Shown here piece after piece: positions 25,177 through 33,820 of a stretch of 40,136 nucleotides of DNA. The notes below the pieces were generated by a model. It was not told the DNA's origin. It saw nothing but the letters and a program-made list of their open reading frames with translations, and made no database searches. Position 1 is the first letter of the stretch, and every line of letters begins with the position of its first letter. The DNA is from Alphaproteobacteria bacterium (lineage in GTDB: Bacteria > Pseudomonadota > Alphaproteobacteria > Micavibrionales > Micavibrionaceae). The translations under genes and the position numbers were made by a program. The stretch spans positions 1 to 40,136 of the forward strand of contig JAGYOK010000018.1 in the NCBI GenBank assembly GCA_018399685.1, given 5' to 3'.

Positions 25177-26307
25177 ATGGCTAGACACAGCGTTGGACTG
25201 AAAACTCATATCTGGCGGAATAACACGCGCAGCATAATGTTACTCGCATTTTATCCTGTTTTGTTAATGGGGATATTCTGGCTCGTCTTATGGGTGTTGG
25301 GTTTTTCCATGACATCCAGCACCAACACATATTCATATGACCAGCAAAGGACTACAACCAATCTTGATATTGGCAGAACCGTTGAGTTTGCCAATTCCTT
25401 CACGCTGCAATATGCGCCACTTATTATAACGGGCGTAGTCATATGGTTTTTGATCGCGTGGTTTTTTCACACAAAAATGATCCGCAAGCTCGCGCACTCC
25501 CACCCCGTAACCCGCAAGGAAGAGCCGGAGCTTTATAATCTGCTGGAGAACCTGTGTATCTCGCGCGGCATGGCCATGCCCAAGCTGGAGATAATAGAGG
25601 CTCACGCACGAAATGCATTTGCCAGCGGAATTAACGAAAAGAGCTATTCTATCACGGTTACACGAGGCCTTATGAACTCTTTGGCTAAAGACGAGATCGA
25701 AGCTGTTTTGGCGCACGAGCTTACGCACATATTAAACCGCGATGTGCGTTTGTTGATTATCACGGTTATTTTTACAGGTTTATTCGGGTTTTTGGCGCAA
25801 CTGGTGTGGAGTAATATCCGCTACAGCCTCTTTTATTCGCGCGGGAGGAGGGACGGCAAAAGCAGCGGCGGGATAATTATTGCCATTATCGTTATCGCTT
25901 TTATTTTGTGGCTTGGATATATGGCAAGTTTGTTGATGCGCTTTGCCTTGTCGCGCAGGCGCGAATATATGGCAGATGCCGGAGCGGTGGAGCTTACCAA
26001 AAATCCGGAAAGCATGATGCGCGCGTTGATGCGCATAGCAGGGCGTGAGCGCATCCCCGGAAGCACAGATGATATTGCTATGATGTGTATTGAAAACAGT
26101 AAATCTTTCCTTGGTATTTTTGCTACGCACCCGCCTATACAATCTCGTATCAAGGCACTTTCGGAAGTTACCAATGTCCCCATACCTGATGGAATGAGCC
26201 TGCCTCCTGTAAATAAAGAAAAGAGCTTTTCTTCCAATAAGAAAGAAAATACGACGCCAGATCCCGCGCGCCAAAATCCCTGGCTCACCCGCTCCCGCAG
26301 GAATTAG
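25177..26307 (+). CDS. HtpX-like M48 family membrane metalloprotease
   Basis: This 376-residue zinc protease has the motif HELTH at 180-184 (in VLAHELTHILNRD) and the downstream Glu in RREYMADAGAVELT (about residue 268). Membrane helices lie near 20-43, 80-97, 190-215 and 230-255. Known: M48 proteases of this kind degrade or clip inner-membrane proteins under envelope stress. LemA-M48 pairs are common in proteobacteria. The N-terminus is longer than in E. coli HtpX, and the C-terminal tail (about 350-376) is hydrophilic and disordered (SNKKENTTPDPARQ). All zinc ligands are present, so it should be active. Confidence 0.93.
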   Translation: MARHSVGLKTHIWRNNTRSIMLLAFYPVLLMGIFWLVLWVLGFSMTSSTNTYSYDQQRTTTNLDIGRTVEFANSFTLQYAPLIITGVVIWFLIAWFFHTKMIRKLAHSHPVTRKEEPELYNLLENLCISRGMAMPKLEIIEAHARNAFASGINEKSYSITVTRGLMNSLAKDEIEAVLAHELTHILNRDVRLLIITVIFTGLFGFLAQLVWSNIRYSLFYSRGRRDGKSSGGIIIAIIVIAFILWLGYMASLLMRFALSRRREYMADAGAVELTKNPESMMRALMRIAGRERIPGSTDDIAMMCIENSKSFLGIFATHPPIQSRIKALSEVTNVPIPDGMSLPPVNKEKSFSSNKKENTTPDPARQNPWLTRSRRN

Positions 26308-26347
26308 GCTTACATTGCTCGCCTCCCTTGTCATCCTCATCTTCGTC

Positions 26348-26380
26348 ATTGCCTGAATTTTGTAAAAATTCTAAGGCAAT
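26348..26380. repeat. Hairpin-forming inverted repeat after the M48 gene
   Basis: ATTGCCT plus GAATTTT (26348-26361) pairs with AAAATTC (26365-26371) and AGGCAAT (26374-26380) around a 3-base loop, with a 2-base bulge. The stem has 14 pairs. It lies 40 bases past the M48 stop and 20 bases in front of a strong promoter. It probably ends the lemA-M48 transcript or insulates the promoter, although it has no T-run. Confidence 0.55.
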
Positions 26381-26400
26381 CCACACCCACTTAAAAAAAC

Positions 26401-26429
26401 TTGACATTATGGGAATAGTATCCTATACA
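26401..26429 (+). promoter_or_regulatory. Near-consensus sigma-70 promoter with no protein gene downstream
   Basis: TTGACA (26401-26406) and TATACA (26424-26429) are separated by exactly 17 bases. The expected start is around 26436. The next annotated gene to the right, parB, is on the other strand, so the promoter most likely drives the structured RNA at 26436-26530. Confidence 0.75.
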
Positions 26430-26435
26430 TGTTCT

Positions 26436-26530
26436 TGACCGGTTGGTATGAGTAAGTTATTAACCGCGTGACAAAAGGCCTTTTATAAGCTTTCGGCCTT
26501 ATATGTCTTGCTGTACTCATACCTTTTTTT
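26436..26530 (+). ncRNA. Candidate small structured RNA of about 95 nt
   Basis: It starts just after a strong promoter and ends in a 7-T run. GGTATGAGTA (26445-26454) pairs exactly with TACTCATACC (26514-26523), closing the molecule right before the T-run. Inside, AAGGCC (26475-26480) can pair with GGCCTT (26495-26500); a competing hairpin uses TATAAG (26484-26489) and CTTATA (26498-26503). It lacks the SRP RNA GGAAGCA-type tip and is too short and wrongly shaped for tmRNA or RNase P RNA. A 6S-like role is not excluded but not supported. No open frame of note lies within it. The call rests on promoter, closed stem and terminator together. Confidence 0.6.
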
Positions 26531-26556
26531 AAGGATTTTAAAAAAAATCCTGTGAT

Positions 26557-26570
26557 GAAAGCTTATAAAA
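26557..26570. repeat. 14-nt sequence complementary to the loop of the candidate small RNA
   Basis: GAAAGCTTATAAAA here is the exact reverse complement of TTTTATAAGCTTTC at 26481-26494, the internal loop of the small RNA. If transcription reads past 26530 the two segments could pair and refold the RNA. A weak palindrome followed by T-run (ATGGGCGCCCAT, 26590-26601, then T) lies just beyond and could end such a longer transcript. Confidence 0.5.
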
Positions 26571-26600
26571 AAAGTACGTAAAACAAACTATGGGCGCCCA

Positions 26601-26978
26601 TTTTTTTAATTAAGAAGAAAGAAAAATGAAGGAAAAAAGAAGAAAAAACAAAACACAAAACCTTCACACCCCGCGTTTTGACAGTGCAAAGAGTGTTAAA
26701 TTTCCCACATCTTTAAGGAGCAGACTATACAAAAACCTGCGGATTCACGGAAGCTGACTATACAGATCCCGCAAAACACACGGGGGAAAATCTATCAATT
26801 ATGATAAATTATTCTATAATATCAGATAGATAGCATAATTACGGCACTTCTTAAACTCTTTGATGGGATTTTACACCCCTTCAAGCAAGCCTGCGGATTA
26901 AAGCTTTCGTGCCTTATAACATATATCTATCCCACAATAACGAGGAAGGAATATTTGCGCGGCGGCACTCCGCCCCTT
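26601..26978. other. Repeat-bearing intergenic stretch before parB
   Basis: Only one small open frame is seen here (26626-26757). Short repeats are present: GACTATACA at 26723-26731 and 26756-26764, and CCTGCGGATT at 26736-26745 and 26890-26899. An inverted pair ATCTATC/GATAGAT lies at 26790-26796 and 26825-26831. AAGCTTTCGTGCCTTATA (26901-26918) nearly repeats AAGCTTTCGGCCTTATA of the small RNA, with one extra base. No parS 16-mer was found. Confidence 0.5.
26626..26757 (+). CDS. Possible 43-residue basic small protein
   Basis: An ATG frame encodes a strongly basic peptide beginning MKEKRRKNKTQNLHTPRF and ending NLRIHGS, with about a third Lys/Arg. It has only a purine-rich stretch (AAGAAGAAAG) as a possible ribosome site. 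It lies downstream of the candidate small RNA and in front of the parB end. It could be a chance frame in purine-rich DNA; conservation in relatives is needed to support it. Confidence 0.2.
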   Translation: MKEKRRKNKTQNLHTPRFDSAKSVKFPTSLRSRLYKNLRIHGS

Positions 26979-27989
26979 TTACCCGCTAACCCGCGCGCCG
27001 GGGAAGTGAGCCAAGCGATGCAAAACCTCATCAAGCTGGTCAAGGCTTTTGAACTCGATTGAAAGTTTTCCGGTTCTGCCATCATTGCTGTCAATGGTCA
27101 CTTTCATGCCAAGTGCATTGGTCATGTCGTTTTCCAGCGCAATAGTATCGGCATCTTTGGCAACAATTTTCTCTTTTTTAGGGCCGCTGGCTTTTTTCGG
27201 AGCTTTCCCGCCCTTTTGCTCACTCGCGAGTTTTTCAGTCTGGCGGACGCTCAAGCCTTTTTTGATAACCTGTTGAGCAAGCTCTTCCGCGTTTTCGGCG
27301 GTAATCAAGGCACGGGCATGCCCCATAGAGAGATCTCCGGCGCTTAGATGCCCCTGCACAACATCCGGCAAATTCAAAAGACGGATCATGTTTGTAATGT
27401 GTGGTCGGGATTTGCCGACCGCCTGGGCAAGCTGGTCTTGCGTCTGGTTGTAATCTTCAAGCAGACGTTTATATCCCATAGCCTCATCAATCGGATCAAG
27501 GTCTTCACGCTGTAGATTTTCGATCAGCGCAATCTTGACAGCGTCCAGCTCGCTAAGCTCCAGAATAATAACCGGCACTTCGTGAAGCTGCGCTTTTTGA
27601 GCTGCCCTCCAGCGGCGCTCCCCTGCAATAATTTCATAAGTGCCTGATTCGTCGCTGTTTTCACGGACGAGCAAGGGCTGCAACACGCCGTATTGAGTAA
27701 TGGAATCCGCCAGTTCAATCAGGCTGTCTTCGCCAAAAACCCGGCGCGGCTGGAACGGGCTGGGGTATAGCAGCTCTACACCAACAGTAAAGCGCTGATG
27801 CTTTTCCTCTGGCTCGCTTTGGATGCGTTGCTCGATCTCGTCAATGACTGTCTCGCTGTCTTCTTCATCTCCGAAAAGAGCGTTAAGCCCGCGGCCTAGC
27901 CCGACAAGGCTGTCACCACCCATTGCCGAGTCCTGCTCGGCATTATCATCTTGCACTTCGTCTAAGGCGATATCCAGATCTTCAATCAT
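26979..27989 (-). CDS. parB: Chromosome-partitioning protein ParB
   Basis: This 336-residue DNA-binding CTPase clamp has the N-terminal ParA-activating segment LGRGLNALFGD (31-41) and a ParB/Noc nuclease-like domain with GERRWRAAQK (123-132) and ENLQRE (157-162). The helix-turn-helix region KSRPHITNMIRLLNLP (193-208) comes next, then the LSMGHARALI motif. A C-terminal dimerisation region ends the protein, after a Lys/Ala-rich linker. Known: ParB loads at parS and spreads, and ParA moves it to segregate origins. It starts 3 bases after parA. The very acidic N-terminal 25 residues are longer than usual. The usual alphaproteobacterial neighbours rsmG/mnmG (gidB/gidA) are not present. Confidence 0.96.
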   Translation of the reverse strand: MIEDLDIALDEVQDDNAEQDSAMGGDSLVGLGRGLNALFGDEEDSETVIDEIEQRIQSEPEEKHQRFTVGVELLYPSPFQPRRVFGEDSLIELADSITQYGVLQPLLVRENSDESGTYEIIAGERRWRAAQKAQLHEVPVIILELSELDAVKIALIENLQREDLDPIDEAMGYKRLLEDYNQTQDQLAQAVGKSRPHITNMIRLLNLPDVVQGHLSAGDLSMGHARALITAENAEELAQQVIKKGLSVRQTEKLASEQKGGKAPKKASGPKKEKIVAKDADTIALENDMTNALGMKVTIDSNDGRTGKLSIEFKSLDQLDEVLHRLAHFPGARVSG

Positions 27990-27992
27990 GTC

Positions 27993-28856
27993 CTAGGCTA
28001 CCTCTGTTTGTTCTTTTTGCGTTACATCGTTATTGCTTGGCTTGGAGGAGCCGCTTAACGGTTTGTTGTCTTTACTCAAAATCTCACGCGCCAGCTTTAT
28101 ATAAGCCTGCGCGCCTGCGCTTTTCATGTCATAAACAATTCCCGGCAGACCGTAAGAGGGCGCTTCACTTAAACGCACATTGCGCGGGATGGTCGTGTTA
28201 TAGACCTTGTTTTTAAAGTATTCCCGCACATCTTCATCGACCAGTTTTGTAATCCGGTTGCGCCGATCATACATGGTTAATACGATCCCGTGAATATCCA
28301 AAGCGGCGTTATAGTGTTTTTTTACCAGCTTAACAGTTTTGGTCAACTGGCTAAGCCCTTCCAGAGCATAGAACTCACACTGTAGCGGGACAATAATGGC
28401 TTGCGCTGCGACTAGAGCGTTAATTGTCAAAAAGTTTAATGAGGGCGGGCAGTCTATGAAAATGTAATCATAGTTATTGTGACACTCCTCCAAAGCTTCT
28501 TTTAAGCGCGCCTCGCGCCCGATAACGCTGGATAGCTCGACATCGGCTCCGGCCAGATGCACAGAAGAGGGAATAATATTCAGCCGCGGCAGCTTGGTGC
28601 GCATTGCCGCTTCGTTTGCGGTGGCGCGCCCGAAAAGAACATCATAGATAGAGCTTTTTATATTCGCTCGTTTTAGGCCAAGCCCCGTTCCTGCATTTCC
28701 TTGAGGATCAATATCAACAAGCAAGACCCTGTGGCCAAGCGCGCTGAATGCTGTTGCCAGATTTACCGCAGTCGTTGTTTTGCCAACACCGCCCTTTTGG
28801 TTGGTAATCGCAAAGATTTTGGGGCTATGTATTTTTGGTGCTTGAGGTGCCTGCAT
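27993..28856 (-). CDS. parA: Chromosome-partitioning ATPase ParA (Soj)
   Basis: This 287-residue deviant Walker ATPase has KGGVGKTTTA at 21-30, LLVDIDPQGNAGTGLG (Walker A' aspartates), FIDCPPSLNFLT and the typical end RNVRLSEAPSYGLP. Known: ParA dimers bind DNA non-specifically and are released by ParB, which pulls the origin region. A short N-terminal extension precedes the domain, and the last about 25 residues are Ser/Asn/Lys-rich and disordered. The gene is in operon with parB, three bases apart. The chromosomal class is inferred from sequence style and from the lack of any replication initiator nearby. Confidence 0.96.
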   Translation of the reverse strand: MQAPQAPKIHSPKIFAITNQKGGVGKTTTAVNLATAFSALGHRVLLVDIDPQGNAGTGLGLKRANIKSSIYDVLFGRATANEAAMRTKLPRLNIIPSSVHLAGADVELSSVIGREARLKEALEECHNNYDYIFIDCPPSLNFLTINALVAAQAIIVPLQCEFYALEGLSQLTKTVKLVKKHYNAALDIHGIVLTMYDRRNRITKLVDEDVREYFKNKVYNTTIPRNVRLSEAPSYGLPGIVYDMKSAGAQAYIKLAREILSKDNKPLSGSSKPSNNDVTQKEQTEVA

Positions 28857-28972
28857 AGTGCTAAATGCCCTTAACTGGATTTATAAAAGATTTAAGAATC
28901 GGTTGCTAGTAATTTAAATAATACGAACTTCTATCTCCAAAACCAATGTTTTTGGAAATTTTTTTATTCTTT

Positions 28973-30013
28973 TTATTCTACGCCAATACTAAATTCTTTA
29001 ACCTTGGAAACGGCTTGATTGCCAAAGCGGGAGAATTTTACGCGGGCTTTATAGATTCCTTTTATCAAAGCGGTATCCCCCGTTTTTCTGCCAGTGTAAA
29101 AATATTTCTGGATATTAGGTTTTTTGACGGTTTGAGTGCTGGTATCAAATAGCTGCCCACTAGGATCATAGATATTAATCTCGACTTTATCACCGGCTTC
29201 GACATTATAAAACCCGACCCAGAAAACCAGAGCAGAGCTATTTAAAGGCAGGAAAGCAGGATTAATATCATATCCGCGCCGTATGGATTCGAAATCAGGG
29301 GCTTTATTCCGAAAGCCGCCATCGAATATCGCCACCGGTTCATAACGCATTGGCAATCCTATATGCCACATGGGATTTTCCTTTTGGCGGCAGCCCTCCG
29401 AATTTAAAGCGCCGGTATAAGGATCAAGGACTTTGCCGTCTTCAAATACACCAAAATGCAGATGCGGGTATTTGGCTAATCCCGATTGCCCGACTTGAGC
29501 GATGTTTTGTCCGGCTTTCACTCGCTGGTTTTGCTTTACAACGATAGAGTCTTTTTTGAGCTGGCAATATATAGTTTGCAACCCGTCCCCATGGTCGAGC
29601 AAAATGCCGTTACCGCATTCTTTTTTGGAATCTATAATATCTTTAAGCTCTTTTTCAGTTTTCAAATCATCGCTCTGGCCATCGCGAAAGCGTATAACTT
29701 TACCAGCCGCCGCAGCCAGAACATTAACGCCGTTTTTCATATGCTCAACAGAGCCAAGCGCAAAGTCTGTGCCTTTGTGCCCGTCATATGTTCTGGAGCC
29801 GCATTTAAAGTCCTTGGCCGCGTTTTCCCCTTCTTCCGGATCAACGTCCACATAACGCACTGCCCAGCAATCCTGCCCATAGTGGCAAGCGACAGGGAAC
29901 ATAAATTTGGGCGCCTCATGCTTTTCGTGACTTTTTGCATAAACCTTGTTATAAGAGTTTACGTAATAAAAAACCGAGCCTGCCATAGCTATTATATAAA
30001 GTGCTTTTTTCAT
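28973..30013 (-). CDS. Exported M23 (LytM) family peptidase
   Basis: This 346-residue exported protein has a signal or anchor helix at about 3-20 and an M23 domain. The zinc/catalytic motifs are GHKGTD (His79, Asp83) and PHLHFGV (His184, His186). A C-terminal beta domain (about 230-346) may bind a partner or the wall. Four Cys lie near the domain (43, 49, 71, 133 or so), which suggests disulphides. Known: LytM peptidases cleave peptide cross-links in peptidoglycan or activate amidases. All zinc ligands are present. It stands alone, 116 bases upstream of parA on the same strand. Confidence 0.88.
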   Translation of the reverse strand: MKKALYIIAMAGSVFYYVNSYNKVYAKSHEKHEAPKFMFPVACHYGQDCWAVRYVDVDPEEGENAAKDFKCGSRTYDGHKGTDFALGSVEHMKNGVNVLAAAAGKVIRFRDGQSDDLKTEKELKDIIDSKKECGNGILLDHGDGLQTIYCQLKKDSIVVKQNQRVKAGQNIAQVGQSGLAKYPHLHFGVFEDGKVLDPYTGALNSEGCRQKENPMWHIGLPMRYEPVAIFDGGFRNKAPDFESIRRGYDINPAFLPLNSSALVFWVGFYNVEAGDKVEINIYDPSGQLFDTSTQTVKKPNIQKYFYTGRKTGDTALIKGIYKARVKFSRFGNQAVSKVKEFSIGVE

Positions 30014-30091
30014 GGCTCCATAAAAACAAAAAAATCAACAAAGTGCCAGAGGCATTGCATTTTAACTTAATGCTTAAATGAGGTGATAAGA

Positions 30092-31144
30092 GTGAGAACG
30101 GAAACAGCTATCGTTTTTAACAAGGTATCCGGTCAAGCCGAGGAAATGACCGCGACAAAGTTCGAGGAGCTTCACCGGGGCAATAAGCCGCTTGGTATTT
30201 ATGCGACCACACCTTTAAAGGATGAAGATGTGGAGATTGCGAGCTCGGATAATGCGCTCCCTCTTAAATTTCGTCGCAGTTACTATCGTAATGGCGGAGA
30301 GGAGTTTGTGCGGGCATGTTGGGTACGACCGGATGGATTCGGAGACGATGACCACATTTTCGAGCGTGACCAGCAAAACTTTAAAGAGGCGGTTCTTGCC
30401 GGAAAGTCTGTCCTTTTAAGTTTAAATCTAAGATTATCGTCAATACCGGTTTCCTTTAGAAATATGCCCGGACATGATGCTAAAAATCTCGAAGAATGGA
30501 TTTCGGAAAAACACGGTTCTTATATAACGGTTTCTGTAAATTCTGTTGAAGACACAATCAAGTCACTCGGGCGTTTTCGTGAACTGGCGGGAGATAGCGC
30601 CGGTGAAAGAGTTTTTGCCATGCATATGGGCGCTGTAGTACCGTTTAAAAATTTTTTCATCGGAACCCAGCGTAAAATCGCCAGTTTATATAATGACATG
30701 CAAAACGGCTTTGGCGGCGTTTCTTTGGGAAATACACGCTTCATCGGGTTTCCAAGGCTTATGCCTTTCATACCAACTGCTCCCACAATAAAAAGTGGCG
30801 CGGCAAAGGGGCTTAAGGGAAACCATGTTAAGGCTGAAAAAGGCAAACCATACCTAGCACAAATAGTCTTTGATAAACGCGATGAGGATCGCAACACGGA
30901 TGATTATCAAAGACTGAGAAATAGTCTTGTCGGAGGTGAGCAGGCGGTTTATGTTTTGGCAACACCCAGCATTACACGACCGGCTAGTCGTGACGACTGG
31001 AAACACATGCGCCTGAGCGTTGATAACATAACGGCGCAAACTCTGGCGATCGACCCGGAGATGAAGGCTAAGTTACTGCGTCACCGCGAGATTGAAGAGC
31101 AAAAGTTGAATGATAGTCAGGGAAATAATCCTTCCCCCGAATAA
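30092..31144 (+). CDS. Unknown soluble protein of 350 residues
   Basis: I do not recognise this protein. It has no signal peptide and no membrane helix. A compact mixed alpha-beta body is suggested by VNSVEDTIKSLGRFREL, VFAMHMGAVVPFKNFFIG and YNDMQNGFGGVSLGNTRF, and the tail is charged and disordered (REIEEQKLNDSQGNN). The start is set at GTG 30092 because GAGGTGA lies five bases before it; the frame also opens at GTG 30083. It is divergent from the M23 gene and convergent with hslU, whose stop is six bases away. Codon use looks ordinary. A regulatory or nucleotide-binding role is possible, but no motif shows it. Confidence 0.75.
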   Translation: MRTETAIVFNKVSGQAEEMTATKFEELHRGNKPLGIYATTPLKDEDVEIASSDNALPLKFRRSYYRNGGEEFVRACWVRPDGFGDDDHIFERDQQNFKEAVLAGKSVLLSLNLRLSSIPVSFRNMPGHDAKNLEEWISEKHGSYITVSVNSVEDTIKSLGRFRELAGDSAGERVFAMHMGAVVPFKNFFIGTQRKIASLYNDMQNGFGGVSLGNTRFIGFPRLMPFIPTAPTIKSGAAKGLKGNHVKAEKGKPYLAQIVFDKRDEDRNTDDYQRLRNSLVGGEQAVYVLATPSITRPASRDDWKHMRLSVDNITAQTLAIDPEMKAKLLRHREIEEQKLNDSQGNNPSPE

Positions 31145-31149
31145 AATAA

Positions 31150-32493
31150 TCACAAAATAAACTTGCTCAGATCCGCGCTTTTGACCAGCTCCTCGACCTG
31201 CTTGCGCACATAATCCGCTGTAATCGTAATTTCTTCTCCGCCACGGTCGCTTGCCGTAAAGCTGATATCTTCAAGCAGCTTTTCCATCACGGTTTGCAGG
31301 CGGCGCGCTCCGATATTCTCGACATTTTCATTTACCTCAAATGAGAGTCGCGCAATCTCGTCTACCGCATCTTCCTCAAATGAGAGCTTCACGCCTTCAG
31401 TACCGATAAGAGCTTCGTATTGCATAACAAGGTTAGCTTCGGTTTCTTTAAGAATTCGCTTGAAGTCCTCCACCGTAAGTGCCCGTAACTCCACACGAAT
31501 TGGCAGTCTTCCCTGTAATTCGGCCAGCAAATCGGAAGGCTTGGCATAATGAAAAGCTCCGCTGGCTATAAACAAAATATGATCCGTACGTACAGGCCCG
31601 TGTTTGGTAGAAACGGTTGTTCCTTCAATTAAAGGAAGCAGATCGCGCTGTACGCCTTCACGGGAAACGTCCCCGCCGCGTACGTCTTGGCGCGTCGTGA
31701 TCTTGTCTATCTCGTCTATAAAGACGATGCCGTTTTGCTGTACAAGCTCCATAGCATCACTGACGACTTTGTCCTCATCCAGCAATTTATCGGATTCTTC
31801 AGCAATCAGTACGTCATAGCTTTGCAGTACGGTCATGCGCTTTTTCTTGCGGCGCTCACCAAAGGCTTTGCCGAACATATCGCCGATACTAACCATGCCC
31901 ATGGATGTGCCGGGCATACCCGGAATGTCCATCATGGAGCTCATAGGATTGGCGTTGTCCAGAATATCAATCTCTATTTCCCGATCATTCAGTTCCCCAT
32001 CCCGCAGTTTTTTGCGAAAATTAGAACGCGTACCATCGCCTGCGGTTTCGCCGACAAGTACATCTAAAACCCGCTCTTCGGCATATATTTCAGCTTGCGT
32101 ACGTACAGTTTTGCGCATGCGCTCCCGCGTCATATATATGGCCATATCTGTCAGATCGCGGATAATGGCTTCCACATCTTTGCCGACATAGCCCACTTCG
32201 GTGAATTTTGTGGCCTCAACCTTAATGAAAGGAGCATTGGCCAGCTTGGCCAGACGGCGGGCGATTTCTGTTTTACCAACACCGGTTGGCCCGATCATCA
32301 ATATGTTTTTCGGATAAACCTCTTCTTGAAGTTCAGGGTCAAGTTTTGAGCGTCTCCAACGGTTTCTAAGCGCAATCGCTACGGCTCGTTTTGCATCGCT
32401 TTGCCCGATGATATAGCGATCCAGCTCGCTAACCGTTTCACGGGGAGAGAAAGAAACAACGACATTGGGTTTTTCAGTCTTTAGTTTTTGCAT
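31150..32493 (-). CDS. hslU: HslU, ATPase subunit of the HslVU protease
   Basis: This 447-residue AAA+ unfoldase has Walker A GPTGVGKT (68-75), the pore loop GYVG (101-104), Walker [12 protein letters not shown] and sensor region GRLPIRVEL. An inserted I-domain occupies about residues 120-240. It contains the Met/Gly-rich [15 protein letters not shown] run and a basic KRKKK-type patch. The C-terminal tail ends DLSKFIL, the segment known to insert in HslV and activate it. Known: hslV normally lies directly upstream of hslU. Here the upstream neighbour is terC on the other strand, so hslV must be elsewhere or missing. The intact tail argues that HslV exists in the genome. Confidence 0.96.
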   Translation of the reverse strand: MQKLKTEKPNVVVSFSPRETVSELDRYIIGQSDAKRAVAIALRNRWRRSKLDPELQEEVYPKNILMIGPTGVGKTEIARRLAKLANAPFIKVEATKFTEVGYVGKDVEAIIRDLTDMAIYMTRERMRKTVRTQAEIYAEERVLDVLVGETAGDGTRSNFRKKLRDGELNDREIEIDILDNANPMSSMMDIPGMPGTSMGMVSIGDMFGKAFGERRKKKRMTVLQSYDVLIAEESDKLLDEDKVVSDAMELVQQNGIVFIDEIDKITTRQDVRGGDVSREGVQRDLLPLIEGTTVSTKHGPVRTDHILFIASGAFHYAKPSDLLAELQGRLPIRVELRALTVEDFKRILKETEANLVMQYEALIGTEGVKLSFEEDAVDEIARLSFEVNENVENIGARRLQTVMEKLLEDISFTASDRGGEEITITADYVRKQVEELVKSADLSKFIL

Positions 32494-32768
32494 TTTGACT
32501 CTAACCTTTTAGTTTTTTTTAAGGAGCTGCTTGTTATATCATTGATCGACCAATAGTCATAGGACATCTGCGCCCGCTTTTAAAGTCCAAAAAACAGTAT
32601 TTGTACTATATCGGTTGGTATAAAAATCATAACCGCATTTTTGCTGGATATAGATATTTGCCCATGTTACAAACGTAACGGAAGCTTGCGCTTTCTTGGT
32701 CTTTCGCGCATACTGCGCGCCCACAAGTTATATCAAGCTATAAAGCATAATTATAAGGTATTTCACCA
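32494..32768. promoter_or_regulatory. Divergent region between hslU and terC
   Basis: 275 bases carry the promoters of two divergent genes. A small inverted pair CGGTT/AACCG (32612-32616, 32631-32635) is seen. No yybP-ykoY (manganese) or alx-type pH-sensing leader could be recognised by eye, although TerC genes often have one. No gene is seen. Confidence 0.35.
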
Positions 32769-33740
32769 ATGCACACACTCGACTGGAGCATATTTGTTGT
32801 TCTTGTTCCCATACTTTTATACATAGATCTTAAGCTTTTCAACAAGGATGACCATGTCATTGGCTTTCGGGAGAGCTTGATTTTAAGCCTGTGGTATATT
32901 GTCGCGGGGCTGGCGTTTGGCTTGATTATTTTGTGGAACGACGGAAGCGAAGACGCGGTGCTTTATTATACGACCTACATTATTGAAAAGAGCCTTTCGC
33001 TTGATAATTTATTCGTTATGTCCGTGATTTTTTCGTCATTTGCTATTCCACAAAAATACCAGCACCGCGTCTTGGTGTGGGGTATTATCGGCGTTCTGAT
33101 ATTGCGCGGTATAATGATATGGGCCGGAGCCGCGCTCGTGCACCAGTTCCATTGGGTTTTGTTTATTTTTGCGGCTATTCTTATATATACCGGGATTAAA
33201 ATGTTCTTCATGAAAGAAGAAGATGAAACAGAAAAACTCGATGATAAACCGCTGGTAAAATTTATTAAAAAGCATCTTCCCATGACCACCAATTTTCATG
33301 GTCACAGCTTTTTTGTATCCCGCTCAAGGCTCAGCGAAGAAGAGCGCTCACAACATGCCGATAATATAAAATTTGTTTTCACGCCTTTGTTTCTGGCTCT
33401 TGTTGTTATCGAGATCAGCGATTTAATTTTTGCCGTAGACAGCATCCCCGCTGCGCTCGCTATATCCACAGACCCTTTTATAGTTTTCACCAGCAATGTT
33501 TTCGCGGTGCTGGGGCTGCGCGCTTTATTCTTTGCGGTAGAAAATATTATTGATCGCTTCCAGTTTATGAGATACGCGCTTGCTATCGTATTATCCTTTA
33601 TTGGCTTTAAGGTATTTTACAACGGGCTTTTCCCTGACGCACATATCAAACCGGCGCTTTCACTGTCTATTACGCTGGGCGTACTTTTTGCCGGATTTAC
33701 TTTTTCCTGGATAAAAACAAAGGCTAAGAAAATTCTGTAA
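32769..33740 (+). CDS. TerC/Alx family membrane protein
   Basis: This 323-residue protein has about eight or nine membrane helices. The TerC signature lies in the middle: EKSLSLDNLFVMSVIFSSF near 77-95 and the second acidic site SDLIFAVDSIPAALAIS (about 217-233) with an Asp in each half. A charged cytoplasmic loop (KEEDETEKLDDKPLVKFIKK) separates the halves. Known: the family exports metals, chiefly manganese, and was first tied to tellurite resistance and alkaline pH response. AAGG lies about 10 bases before the ATG. It is divergent from hslU; no partner Ter genes are near, so the metal-efflux role is likelier than tellurite resistance. Confidence 0.93.
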   Translation: MHTLDWSIFVVLVPILLYIDLKLFNKDDHVIGFRESLILSLWYIVAGLAFGLIILWNDGSEDAVLYYTTYIIEKSLSLDNLFVMSVIFSSFAIPQKYQHRVLVWGIIGVLILRGIMIWAGAALVHQFHWVLFIFAAILIYTGIKMFFMKEEDETEKLDDKPLVKFIKKHLPMTTNFHGHSFFVSRSRLSEEERSQHADNIKFVFTPLFLALVVIEISDLIFAVDSIPAALAISTDPFIVFTSNVFAVLGLRALFFAVENIIDRFQFMRYALAIVLSFIGFKVFYNGLFPDAHIKPALSLSITLGVLFAGFTFSWIKTKAKKIL

Positions 33741-33820
33741 TTACGAATAAGGGAAGCCGAATCAAAAAATCGTGTTATAATGCGTCCCCGCATATGTAAG
33801 AATTCTTTGATTTCATAATC

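Noticed and set aside
26436-26530. Small SRP RNA, 6S RNA or tmRNA as the identity of the structured RNA
   Set aside because: It lacks the SRP tip motif, the 6S central bubble could not be drawn, and no tRNA-like end is present.
26979-28972. A parS site (TGTTTCACGTGAAACA-like) near parAB
   Set aside because: No match or near match was found by eye in the parAB genes or the flanking gaps.
32494-32768. Manganese (yybP-ykoY) or pH-sensing leader in front of terC
   Set aside because: The conserved boxes were not visible, and the only inverted pair is five bases long.
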